Shown in pieces: positions 1 through 7,525 of a DNA stretch of 52,254 bases. A model generated the notes under the pieces. The model made no database searches. It saw nothing but the letters and a program-made list of their open reading frames with translations, and had not been told where the DNA came from. This DNA is from Rubrivivax sp. (GTDB lineage Bacteria; Pseudomonadota; Gammaproteobacteria; Burkholderiales; Burkholderiaceae_C). The stretch covers positions 1-52,254 of the forward strand of contig JALHMT010000036.1 in NCBI GenBank assembly GCA_022843905.1, read 5' to 3'. Every line of letters starts with the position of its first letter. Positions within the stretch are counted from its first letter, which is position 1. Made by a program: the position numbers and the translations under genes.

Positions 1-169
1 AGCCGACACCGTCAAGCCACTTTTTCACGGCCTGATAGCTGATCTTGAGTTCGTCTGCGAGCCGTTTCTGCCGGCCGCGCTTGGGGAGCTTCGGGATTGA
101 CCGGCTCTCATGCTCGGCGCACGCCTCGGCAAGTCGTTCGGCGAAACGGGCGAGCGATGAGTTCTCCAT
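1..169 (-). CDS. CI-like phage repressor, N-terminal part (runs off the left edge)
   Basis: Reading leftward from an ATG at 169, the frame stays open to the window edge and gives about 56 residues. Residues from about 30 form a helix-turn-helix: an Arg/Lys-rich start, then LADELKISYQAVKKWLDG. This resembles the DNA-binding domain of short phage repressors (CI/C2 type). It is divergent from the Cro-like gene, with a 70-bp region of operator-like repeats between them, which is the layout of a lysogeny switch. The usual S24 peptidase domain would lie outside the window. If the window is joined end to end, the frame runs into an Arg-rich non-gene frame, so the full gene is not present here. Confidence 0.65.
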   Translation of the reverse strand, partial: MENSSLARFAERLAEACAEHESRSIPKLPKRGRQKRLADELKISYQAVKKWLDGVG

Positions 170-192
170 CCAACCGAAAGTAGCGGCGCTGT

Positions 193-238
193 GCATAACC
201 TGCGGTTCTTGATAAAACATAACTCGCGGTTGCATAAT
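193..238. promoter_or_regulatory. Divergent switch region: operator pair and rightward promoter (pR-like)
   Basis: Two copies of RCATAACnnGCGGTT start at 193 and 217, exactly 24 bp apart. A rightward promoter can be read as TTGATA (209-214), an 18-bp spacer containing the second copy, then CATAAT (233-238). The short core (RCATAAC) recurs with the same 24-bp spacing at 51634-51664, before the leftward operon. A CI/Cro-type regulator binding here is inference; the repeats are seen directly. Confidence 0.6.
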
Positions 239-245
239 GCAGCTC

Positions 246-575
246 ATGAAGCACGCTCACCCCCTCCAGGCCGCGATCGCCCACGTCGGTCTATCGCGCC
301 TCGCGAAGGAGTTGGGCGTCACGCACCAGGCGGTGCGCAAGTGGGAGGCCGCCGGCCGCATGCCGCGCACGGAGTGGACGGGCGAGACGGCCTACTGCGC
401 CGCGATTGCCCGTCTGACCGCCGAGCGCCCAGAGGGAGCAGTCACCCGCGAGATGCTGTTGGTGCCGTGGCCGCAGGAGGCGCCTGACGCGGACCAGGCC
501 AGCGATCCACCCGCCGGCGAACAGGCCGGGCAGGGCGGCCAGCAGCTCGCGGCGGAGGCCGGCAATGCCGCGTGA
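246..575 (+). CDS. Cro/YdaS-like helix-turn-helix regulator
   Basis: This is the first rightward gene, divergent from the repressor. An HTH is visible early in the protein (LAKELGVTHQAVRKWEAAGR), followed by a region typical of YdaS/Cro-type phage regulators and an Ala/Gly/Gln-rich tail. Two ATGs are possible: 237 and 246. The first overlaps the predicted -10 hexamer, so 246 is preferred. No Shine-Dalgarno sequence precedes either, so the message may be leaderless. The expected role is repression of the divergent repressor gene and early promoters. Confidence 0.7.
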   Translation: MKHAHPLQAAIAHVGLSRLAKELGVTHQAVRKWEAAGRMPRTEWTGETAYCAAIARLTAERPEGAVTREMLLVPWPQEAPDADQASDPPAGEQAGQGGQQLAAEAGNAA

Positions 576-577
576 CC

Positions 578-832
578 CTACTGCGATCGCTTGGGAGGCG
601 CTGACACCGTTGCAGCAGTCTGAAGCGCTTGCTGAAGCTGTGCGACGAAACCTTCCATCGCTTCGCGTGATAGCGCGATTGGAACTGTGGCACCCGTCGT
701 TCCCTGGGCCCGCTTTTCCCAGTGGTGAACCATTACGAAGCCTCGTTTTTGACGTCCGCCGGCTTCGATCTCCAGGATGTGGAGGTCGGTCTTGACGAGC
801 ACGGCGGCTTCTTCGCGCTTTGGCAAGTTCAT
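578..832 (-). CDS. Hypothetical phage protein, 84 aa
   Basis: The start at 832 is chosen because AAGGAGG lies a few bases upstream of the ATG. From there the protein has mixed, natural composition (MNLPKREEAAVLVKTDLH), unlike the Arg-rich shadow frames around it. It lies on the opposite strand to its neighbours, tail to tail with the Cro-like gene. I do not recognise the family. The alternating hydrophobic/charged pattern suggests a small beta-rich protein with a C-terminal helix. Confidence 0.6.
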   Translation of the reverse strand: MNLPKREEAAVLVKTDLHILEIEAGGRQKRGFVMVHHWEKRAQGTTGATVPIALSREAMEGFVAQLQQALQTAATVSAPPKRSQ

Positions 833-927
833 GGGCGCCCTCCTTGGGTGTGCTGGGTGTGGCGGCGCATTCGGCGTCACATCCGGGGCAGGGCGCCCAC
901 CCCATTCGGCGGTCACGAGGTGCGCGC

Positions 928-1194
928 ATGGCTGACCCTTTCATCGAGTTGCGCGGCGACGTGCTGCGTGAGCACGTGGACGTGATCGACGCGGTGGTGC
1001 AGGCCACGCCGGGCGCCAGCCGCATGAGCGTGCTGCGCGTGATCGTGGCGGAGTGGGTGGAGCGGGAGGTTCACCGTTCCAGTGTCGTCATGCGGGTCTG
1101 GGGCGGCAATGGAAACGCACCGGAGTCGGACCGGAGTCGCGGGGGAAGCGCACCGGAAGCGGGGCGTAGCAAGGGCGGCGGACGGGCGTCATGA
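928..1194 (+). CDS. Hypothetical small protein, 88 aa
   Basis: The ATG at 928 follows an ACGAGG ribosome-binding site. The first 50 residues look helical (LREHVDVIDAVVQATPGASR, then a stretch reading VLRVIVAEWVER), as in small phage DNA-associated proteins. The tail is Gly/Ser/Arg-rich and probably disordered. The gene precedes the replicative helicase by 66 bp and shares its direction, so a replication-linked role is possible. No family was recognised. Confidence 0.55.
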   Translation: MADPFIELRGDVLREHVDVIDAVVQATPGASRMSVLRVIVAEWVEREVHRSSVVMRVWGGNGNAPESDRSRGGSAPEAGRSKGGGRAS

Positions 1195-1260
1195 CGTGTC
1201 GTAGGGCCGGAGGTGGCGCGTGAGCGTCAGATTGATGGCCGGCTGCCTCCGGCGTTGTAG

Positions 1261-2802
1261 GTGCTCGCCAAGGCGAACATGGCCGCCGGTCAGATGATCG
1301 CGCCCCCAAGCCCCGGCGAGGCGGAGGACGACGCTGGCCGCCTGCGCGTGCCGCCGCACAGCGCCGAGGCGGAGCAGAGCGTGCTGGGGAGCCTGCTGCA
1401 GGACGCGTCGGCGCTCGCGCGAATTTCGGACGTGATCACCGGGGCGGACTTCTACGTGCATGCGCATCGGGTGATCTTTGCGGCGATCGTGGCGTTGGCC
1501 AGGCGCGGCGACCCTGTGGACGTGATTACCGCGTACGAGGAGCTCAATGGCGAGCCCACCGACTTCGGCGGCATCGCCTACCTCAACGCGCTGCAGCAGT
1601 CCGTGCCCAGCGCGATGCACATCAGGCGCTACGCCGAGATCGTGGCCGAGCGCTCGACGCGCCGACAGATCATCGCGCGGGCGGACGAGATGGCTACGCG
1701 TGCCTTCAGCGCGCGCGGCGACGCGGCGTTGATCCTGCAGGAAGCCAAGGCCGACATCGGCCGCCTGGAGCAGGGCAGGGGGCTGGAAGGGCGCCAGGTG
1801 CCGCTGCTTGACTTGGCGCAGCTGCGCGCCGGCGCGCAGGCGGTGCGCTGGCTCATCAAGCACGTGGTGCCGAGCGACTCGGTAGGCATGCTTTACGGCG
1901 CTTCGGGCACCTTCAAGAGTTTCATTGCCCTCGACGCGGCACTGCATGTGGTGCACGGGCTGCCGTGGCTTGGGCGCATCACCGGGCAAGGGCCGGTGCT
2001 CTACATCGCGGCCGAGGGTGGCACGGGGCTCTGGCCGCGCGTGGCGGCCTGGCACAAGACGCGGCGCCTTCAATGGGAGGGGTTGCCGTTCTACGTGGTG
2101 CCGGTGGCTCTGGATCTGCGCGCCGATGCCTGGCGCGTGGTGGATGCGGCGCAAGCCATCGGCGTGACGCCTTCACTCGTGGTGGTGGACACGTTCTCGC
2201 AGACCTATGCCGGCGAGGAGAACAGCGCCAATGAGGTGGCGGCCTACCTGCGCGAGCTGGGGGTGCGCTTCAGGGCGCTGTGGGGCTGCGCCGTCACGAT
2301 CATTCATCACAGCGGACACACCGCCACTGAGCGCCCACGAGGTTCCAGCGCATTGCGCGCGAACCTGGACTTCCTGCTCGGGGTGTTCCGTGACCAGAAG
2401 GAAATGCTGGCCACGCTGACCTGCGAGAAGCAGAAGGACGGCGATCTGTTCCAGGACGCCACGTTCATGTTGTCGAAGCACCTGCTCGGCATGGACGACG
2501 ACGGTGACGAGATCACCTCTCTCGTGGCGCGCCACCTCAGCAGCGCGGAGGAAGTGGCCGACGCCATGGAGGGCGAGACCGCGGCCGGGCGCGGCGGGCA
2601 TAACCAGCTGCTGCTCAAGCTGGTGCAGAACGGCATGAAGGAGGCCGGCCTGCGCAAGGCGTTCTATGAGGACTGCGGAATTGCCACCTCTGATGGGCGG
2701 CGCCAGGCCTACAACAGGGCGAGGCAGTGGGCGGTCAAGCAGGGCTTCATCGACATCGCCCAGGGCACCGTGGTCGCGCTCAAGAAGGGGGTGCAGCCGT
2801 GA
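1261..2802 (+). CDS. Replicative helicase: DnaB N-terminal domain fused to RepA-like AAA ATPase
   Basis: 513 aa from a GTG at 1261; an ATG at 1279 with a better upstream AAGGCG is an alternative start. Residues about 32-135 match the DnaB N-terminal domain (PHSAEAEQSVLGSLLQD). From about 195 a RecA-like ATPase of the RepA/AAA_25 type follows: Walker A GASGTFKS at 213-220, Walker B VVVDT at 306-310, HHSGH at 348-352, and RGSSALRANLD at about 359. The C-terminus (about 430-510) is a winged-helix-like module. The protein likely unwinds the phage origin. The iteron-like array begins at its stop codon, supporting a replication role. Confidence 0.85.
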   Translation: MLAKANMAAGQMIAPPSPGEAEDDAGRLRVPPHSAEAEQSVLGSLLQDASALARISDVITGADFYVHAHRVIFAAIVALARRGDPVDVITAYEELNGEPTDFGGIAYLNALQQSVPSAMHIRRYAEIVAERSTRRQIIARADEMATRAFSARGDAALILQEAKADIGRLEQGRGLEGRQVPLLDLAQLRAGAQAVRWLIKHVVPSDSVGMLYGASGTFKSFIALDAALHVVHGLPWLGRITGQGPVLYIAAEGGTGLWPRVAAWHKTRRLQWEGLPFYVVPVALDLRADAWRVVDAAQAIGVTPSLVVVDTFSQTYAGEENSANEVAAYLRELGVRFRALWGCAVTIIHHSGHTATERPRGSSALRANLDFLLGVFRDQKEMLATLTCEKQKDGDLFQDATFMLSKHLLGMDDDGDEITSLVARHLSSAEEVADAMEGETAAGRGGHNQLLLKLVQNGMKEAGLRKAFYEDCGIATSDGRRQAYNRARQWAVKQGFIDIAQGTVVALKKGVQP

Positions 2803-2975
2803 CATCGACCGTGACAGAAGGCGACAAGCGCCGTGACAGAAGGCGACAAGCGCCGTGACAGAAGGCGTGACAGCCTCGCGCGCGCACGCCCTCCTACGGA
2901 GGGATGTCACGGTGTCACGCCGTGACAGAGAGCGTGACAGTGCTTCGCTCACGCTACGCACCGTCACGGTCACAG
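2799..2975 (+). repeat. Iteron-like cluster of GTGACAG repeats (candidate origin)
   Basis: GTGACA occurs at 2799, 2811, 2833, 2855, 2867, 2922 and 2934, with reverse-complement GTCAC copies interspersed from about 2906 to 2970. The copies at 2811, 2833 and 2855 are spaced exactly 22 bp apart as near-perfect tandem units (GTGACAGAAGGCGACAAGCG plus CC). The 299-bp stretch 2803-3101 holds no convincing gene. Position between the helicase and the terminase genes allows either a replication origin or a packaging site (pac/cos region). Confidence 0.65.
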
Positions 2976-3101
2976 GCCCCCACCCCCCACTGGGTCCTTC
3001 CAGCGCCGTGGGGTCACGGGGTAATTCAGCCCCCGCAAAAACGCTAGTGGGTGGGCGTGTGAAAAGTCCGGGCAACGGTCCGAACCTGGGCGGGTGGTCC
3101 G

Positions 3102-3686
3102 ATGCCGGTTGATCCGATCACGGTCTCGGCCTACGCGCGGCGCCGCGGCTGCGACGAGAAAGCGGTCCGCAAGGCGATCGAGCAGCAGCGCATCAGCGTG
3201 ATCGAGCGCGACGGCAAGCGCTTGATCGACCCGGAAGTGGCCGACATCCAGTGGGCGAGGAACACGCGGCCGCGGGTGCGCACCACAGAGCCTGGTGCGG
3301 CGCCCGCGACTGCGCCCGCGGTGCCGCCGCCTGGCGACGCTGCTCCGCTGGCGCCGGCCGACGCGCCCGTTGCGCCGACGGCCGACGACTACCAGCTGCA
3401 GCGCCGCCGCATAGCTGCGGCCGAGGCCGAGGAGGCCGAGCTGCGCGTGGCTCGAGCTGCGGGCCGAGCGCTCGACCGCGAGCGCGCCGAGCGGGCTTCC
3501 TTCGATGCCTTCCGCGAGCTGCGCGACACGGTGTTCGTCGGGCTGAAGGGAGCCGCGCGCAAGGTGATCGGCCTGACCGAGGTGCGGGAGGTCGAGCTGG
3601 CGCTCGAGGACGAGATGCGCCAGGCCTTCGCCGGCTGGGAGGAGCGCATGCGCATGCGGCTCCAGGAAGTGGCGCGCCAGCCATGA
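3102..3686 (+). CDS. Terminase small subunit (Nu1-like)
   Basis: 194 aa. The N-terminus is a winged helix-turn-helix (ITVSAYARRRGCDEKAVRKA then RLIDPEVADIQWA), as in Nu1/gp1-type DNA-recognition subunits. A Pro/Ala-rich linker (about 55-100) is followed by a long charged coiled coil rich in Ala/Glu/Arg (100-194), expected to bind the large subunit. The stop overlaps the terL start by 4 nt (ATGA), so translation is probably coupled. It should recognise the packaging site, possibly the repeat-rich region just upstream. Confidence 0.85.
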   Translation: MPVDPITVSAYARRRGCDEKAVRKAIEQQRISVIERDGKRLIDPEVADIQWARNTRPRVRTTEPGAAPATAPAVPPPGDAAPLAPADAPVAPTADDYQLQRRRIAAAEAEEAELRVARAAGRALDRERAERASFDAFRELRDTVFVGLKGAARKVIGLTEVREVELALEDEMRQAFAGWEERMRMRLQEVARQP

Positions 3687-5719
3687 GCAACCTGTCGAGC
3701 GGCTACGCCGAGATGATTGAGGCCGCGCTGCGCGGCGCCCGGCCCGACCCCGAGCTGCAGGTCGACGAGTGGGCCGAAGAGCACATGATCGTGCCGAAGG
3801 ACGCGTCCAAGCCCGGCAAGTACCGTATCTCGCACACGCCGATGGCGCGGCGTATCCTCAAGGTGCTGTCGCCGCGGCACCCGGCGCGCCGCGTCGTGGT
3901 GAAGGGCGCGTCGCAGATGCTCAAGACGCAGGTGGCGCTGTGCTGGCTCATGGCCAGCGCGCACCTGGCGCCGGCCAACATGCTCGTGCTCGAGCCCACC
4001 GACAGCCTGGCCAAGCGCCTGTCGGCGCGCGTGCAGAAGTGCATCCGCGACTCCGAGGTGCTGCAGAAGGTCTTCGCGCGGCCGCGCAGCCGCGACAGCC
4101 GCAACACCGTCTTCGCCAAGGACTTCGAGGGCGGCACGATGTACCTGGCCACCGCCGGCTCGGCGGCCAACCTGGCCGAGATCCCGGCGCGCTACCTCTA
4201 CGTCGACGAAGCCTCGCGCCTGCTCGAGAACGTGGACAACGAAGGCGACCCGCTGCGCATCGCCGAGGCGCGCCTCACCACCTTCGACAGCAACAGCAAG
4301 GAGCTGATCACCAGCTCGCCGCTGCTGCCGGGCGACATCACCGACGCCGAGTTCGACCGCGGCACGCAGGAGGTGTACCTGGTGCCGTGCCCGCACTGCG
4401 GCCACCACCACGAGCTGCTGGTCGAGCACTTCAAGTACGAGCGTGACCCCGACACCGGCTTCATGTCGCGCGCCTGGTTCGTCTGCCCGGAGTGCGGCGC
4501 CGAGATCGACGAGCGCCACAAGTCGATGATGCTGCGCGACGAGCCCATGGGTGGCACCGCGCACTGGTACGCCAAGAGCCTGGGCGACGGCGAGACGGTC
4601 AGCTTCCACGTCAGCGCCTTCTACGCGCCGGTGGGCAGCATCACCTGGCTCAAGCTCGCGCGCGAGCTGGCCCACGCGCGCTTGCAGGTCGAGCGCGGCG
4701 ACCCCGGCGCCATGCAGGTGTTCTACAACACGCGCCTGGCGCTGTCGTACACCAGCACCGAGGACCAATCGTCCGCGCAAGAGCTGATGCAGCGTGCGCA
4801 AGCGGAAGCGTATGCGCCGCGCCTAGTGCCCGACTGGGCGCTCGTCGTCACGATCGACTGCGACACGCAGGTCAACCGCCTCGAGGCGCAGGCCCACGCC
4901 TGGGGCTACGGCGGCGAGCACGCCGTCATCGACCACCAGGTCTTCATGAGCAGCCCCAGCCTGCACCCCGACGACCCGGCCAGCCCCTGGGCCAAGCTCG
5001 ACGCCTACCGCCGCGAGCCCTTCGCGCACCAGAGCGGCGTGCTCATCTACGCCAGCGCCTGCGGCATCGACACCGGCGGCGCCAACACGCAGGACGTGTA
5101 CAACTGGGCCAGCGCGCGCGTGCACACCGGCGTGCTCGCCCACCACGGCGCCACGCGGCCCGGCAAGCCGATCATCAGCACCACGCCGCGCAAGGCCGAC
5201 ATCGACTGGAACGGCAAGCGCGTCGAGGGTGGCGTACTGCTGTGGGAGATCGGCACCGACACCGCCAAGGACCACCTGCACCACCGGTACAAGCTCACCA
5301 GCGGCGCCGGCGCCATGCACTTCAACACCGCGCTGCCACTGGCCTGGTTCGAGCAGCTGCTCGCCGAGTCTCCGCTGCTCAAGCGCAAGCCCGGCGGCGG
5401 CTACCGCCGCGTGTGGGACAAGCGTGACCAGGGCGCGCGCAACGAGGGGCTCGACATGGCTGTCGGCAACCTCGCGCTCTACCACTACCTCGGCTTGCAC
5501 AAGTGGACGCCGGTCGACTGGCAGCGCCTGCGCGACAAGCTGATCCCCAAGAACGTCATCGCCGACCTGTTCGTGCAGCCGCCACCGCCCGCCGCTGACG
5601 TCGTCGACGGCCTGCCTGCCATCGCCACGCAGCCGCCACCTTCCGCGCCACCGCCGCCAGCCCACTACGCGCAGCAGCCGCCCGCCGGCCGCCGCGTCAT
5701 CTCCAAAGGCCTCCGATGA
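3683..5719 (+). CDS. Terminase large subunit, GpA family
   Basis: 678 aa, starting at the ATG that overlaps the small-subunit stop. This is the packaging ATPase and nuclease of the lambda gpA family. Visible features: Walker A-like GASQMLKT at 75-82, Walker B YVDEAS near 171-176, a zinc ribbon (C234, C237, C266, C269) and a C-terminal nuclease region with VTIDCDTQ. The Pro-rich tail from about 630 is probably disordered. Length is close to lambda gpA (641 aa). GpA-family terminases usually cut at cos, which suggests cohesive ends, though pac packaging is not excluded. Confidence 0.92.
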   Translation: MSNLSSGYAEMIEAALRGARPDPELQVDEWAEEHMIVPKDASKPGKYRISHTPMARRILKVLSPRHPARRVVVKGASQMLKTQVALCWLMASAHLAPANMLVLEPTDSLAKRLSARVQKCIRDSEVLQKVFARPRSRDSRNTVFAKDFEGGTMYLATAGSAANLAEIPARYLYVDEASRLLENVDNEGDPLRIAEARLTTFDSNSKELITSSPLLPGDITDAEFDRGTQEVYLVPCPHCGHHHELLVEHFKYERDPDTGFMSRAWFVCPECGAEIDERHKSMMLRDEPMGGTAHWYAKSLGDGETVSFHVSAFYAPVGSITWLKLARELAHARLQVERGDPGAMQVFYNTRLALSYTSTEDQSSAQELMQRAQAEAYAPRLVPDWALVVTIDCDTQVNRLEAQAHAWGYGGEHAVIDHQVFMSSPSLHPDDPASPWAKLDAYRREPFAHQSGVLIYASACGIDTGGANTQDVYNWASARVHTGVLAHHGATRPGKPIISTTPRKADIDWNGKRVEGGVLLWEIGTDTAKDHLHHRYKLTSGAGAMHFNTALPLAWFEQLLAESPLLKRKPGGGYRRVWDKRDQGARNEGLDMAVGNLALYHYLGLHKWTPVDWQRLRDKLIPKNVIADLFVQPPPPAADVVDGLPAIATQPPPSAPPPPAHYAQQPPAGRRVISKGLR

Positions 5720-6234
5720 TGCAAGCCACCAGCACCGAACCGCCCCCGCTCAAGGTGGCCAGCGTCGCCGACGACGGCACGGACGACTTCGACGAGGCCC
5801 AGCCGCAGGACCCGCCGTCGCAGCAGGTCGAGGACGGGCGCCTGGACGAACTATGCGAGCACCTCGCCTGGTGGGTCCACACCCGGCGCCTGTACGGCGC
5901 CCCGCGCGGCCCCGTGTCGCTGCTCGGCAAGCTGCGCGGCGGCATGCGCCCGCTGCGCACGCCTGGCGGGCCCGACGCCGCATGCCGCGCCGACCTGGCC
6001 GCGCTGTACATCGCGCTCATCGCGCAGCCGGCCGACGCGCTGGACCGCCAGGTGTTCGAGCTGCACTACCTGCACCGCGTCACCAACGTCAAGGCGTCGG
6101 CAGCGCAGCTGCAGATCGGCCGCCAGCACTGGTACACGCTGCTGCGCGCGTTTCGCCGGCGCATCTTCGCCGCGTCGCGCGAGATCCTGGCCAAGAACGA
6201 GGACGCCGCTCGCGCGATTACTGCGGCCAGGTAG
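5716..6234 (+). CDS. HTH protein resembling sigma-70 region 4 / late regulator
   Basis: 172 aa, overlapping the terL stop by 4 nt. The first 45 residues are acidic and Pro-rich. The C-terminal half (ALDRQVFELHYLHRVTNVKA, then a QLQIGRQHWYTLLRAFRRRI-type helix) has the shape of a sigma-70 region 4 / antiterminator-type HTH. A rho-independent terminator lies downstream before the next gene, so this protein closes the first rightward transcript. A late-transcription role is inferred from fold and place only. Confidence 0.5.
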   Translation: MMQATSTEPPPLKVASVADDGTDDFDEAQPQDPPSQQVEDGRLDELCEHLAWWVHTRRLYGAPRGPVSLLGKLRGGMRPLRTPGGPDAACRADLAALYIALIAQPADALDRQVFELHYLHRVTNVKASAAQLQIGRQHWYTLLRAFRRRIFAASREILAKNEDAARAITAAR

Positions 6235-6391
6235 CCCGCGTCAAGCACGAAGGTGTCGCCTCTGGATGCGACAACAAAGTGCTCGCCGGCATGCGACACA
6301 TCACCCCAAAATTCGCCCCAATTCGGCTAGGTCGTGAAACTCCGCACCTGGCAAAGGTTGTCTCCTCCGAGGTTGCGAAAGCAGCTTTTTC

Positions 6392-6424
6392 AGGCCCCGC
6401 GGCGCAAGCCCCGGGGCCTTTCTT
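6392..6424 (+). terminator. Rho-independent terminator
   Basis: The inverted repeat AGGCCCC (6392-6398) / GGGGCCT (6413-6419) with a 14-nt loop is followed by CTTTCTTC. It lies in the 197-bp gap 6235-6431 between the HTH gene and the morphogenesis genes. The rest of that gap shows no gene that I can support. Confidence 0.6.
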
Positions 6425-6431
6425 CTGCCCC

Positions 6432-7262
6432 ATGCGCTTCTCCGTCACCAACCCCATCGCCCAGGCCCGCGCGGACACCCGTGCCTACGCGCGCCAGGCG
6501 CGGTTCGGCATGGTGGTGGCCCTCACGCGCACTGTGCAGGACGGCAAGCGCGCCGAGGACGCCGAGATCGCCCGCGCCGTCGACCGGCCCACGCCGTACA
6601 CCGGCAACGCGGTCTACGTGCAGCCCGCCACCATGCAGCGCGCCGAGGCCGCCTTCGGCCTGAAGGACAACTACGAGGTGCGCGCCCCCGGCACGCCGCC
6701 GGTGAACTACCTCGGCCCCAACATCGAAGGTGGTGCGCGCCGCATGAAGGCCATGGAGCGCATCCTGCAAAAGGCCGGCCACCTGCCCACCGGCTGGCAT
6801 GCGGTGCCCGGCCAGGCCGCGCGGCTCGACGCGTACGGCAACGTCAGCCGTGGCCAGGTGACGCAGGTGCTGTCACAGCTGCGCCTGCAGCTCACCGCCG
6901 GCTACGAGCGCAGCATCCCGCAGCGCCAGCGCCCCGGCAAGGACGGCACGCTCACCAAGGAGCAGAAGCGCATCAACGCCGCGCGCCGCCGCGCCTTCGT
7001 GCGCGCCGGCGGCCAGTTCTTCGTCGTCAAGCCCGGCAGCAAGCGCGGCGTGCAGCCCGGCATCTACCAGCGCCAGGTGCTGGGCAAGAAGGTGCACGGC
7101 CCCGCGCGCCGCTTCCCCAAGGCCGTGTTCATCTTCGTCGGCCGCGCCACCTACCGCCGCCGCATCGACTGGGAGCGCGTGGCCGAGCGCACCGTGGCCG
7201 AGCGCCTGGACTACCACGCGGCCGTTGCGCTCCAGGAAGCGCTGGCCACTGCGAGGCCCTGA
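6432..7262 (+). CDS. Hypothetical head-region protein, 276 aa
   Basis: The ATG at 6432 starts just after the terminator hairpin. The protein is basic and rich in Arg/Ala/Gln (for example YARQARFGMVVALTRTVQDG), with a mixed alpha/beta pattern and a basic middle and C-terminal part. It ends 1 nt before the gpW-like gene, inside the terminase-gpW-portal block, so a head or connector role is likely. The N-terminal pattern is like phage minor tail/head-completion proteins, but I cannot name the family. Confidence 0.55.
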   Translation: MRFSVTNPIAQARADTRAYARQARFGMVVALTRTVQDGKRAEDAEIARAVDRPTPYTGNAVYVQPATMQRAEAAFGLKDNYEVRAPGTPPVNYLGPNIEGGARRMKAMERILQKAGHLPTGWHAVPGQAARLDAYGNVSRGQVTQVLSQLRLQLTAGYERSIPQRQRPGKDGTLTKEQKRINAARRRAFVRAGGQFFVVKPGSKRGVQPGIYQRQVLGKKVHGPARRFPKAVFIFVGRATYRRRIDWERVAERTVAERLDYHAAVALQEALATARP

Positions 7263-7263
7263 C

Positions 7264-7515
7264 ATGCCCATTCCCACCATCGGCGGCATGACCCTCGAGC
7301 AGTGGCAGGCGGAAGCCGTCACGCTCACGGCCGCGCGCGATTGTGCGCTGAAGAGCCAGGACTACTCGGTCGGCGACGGCGTCATCAACCGCCGCAACCG
7401 CCGGCCCGACCTCGAGCAGATCCAGGCCGCGCTGGCCGAAGCGCGCCGCAACGTCGAGACGCTGGTCCAGCAGACCGCCGGCACGCGCCGCGTCTTCAAC
7501 CTGCGCCCACTCTGA
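7264..7515 (+). CDS. Head-tail joining protein, gpW-like
   Basis: 83 aa. A GMTLEQWQAEAVTL start and a helical second half ending in a conserved-looking Arg-rich segment match the small gpW family, whose members are about 70-85 aa. In lambda gpW sits between terminase and portal, stabilises packaged DNA and prepares the head for tail joining. The gene lies exactly there, 1 nt after the previous gene and 10 nt before the portal gene. Confidence 0.75.
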   Translation: MPIPTIGGMTLEQWQAEAVTLTAARDCALKSQDYSVGDGVINRRNRRPDLEQIQAALAEARRNVETLVQQTAGTRRVFNLRPL

Positions 7516-7525
7516 GGCCTCGCCC

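Noticed and set aside
2811..2880. CRISPR array
   Set aside because: The 22-bp units are tandem without unique spacers.
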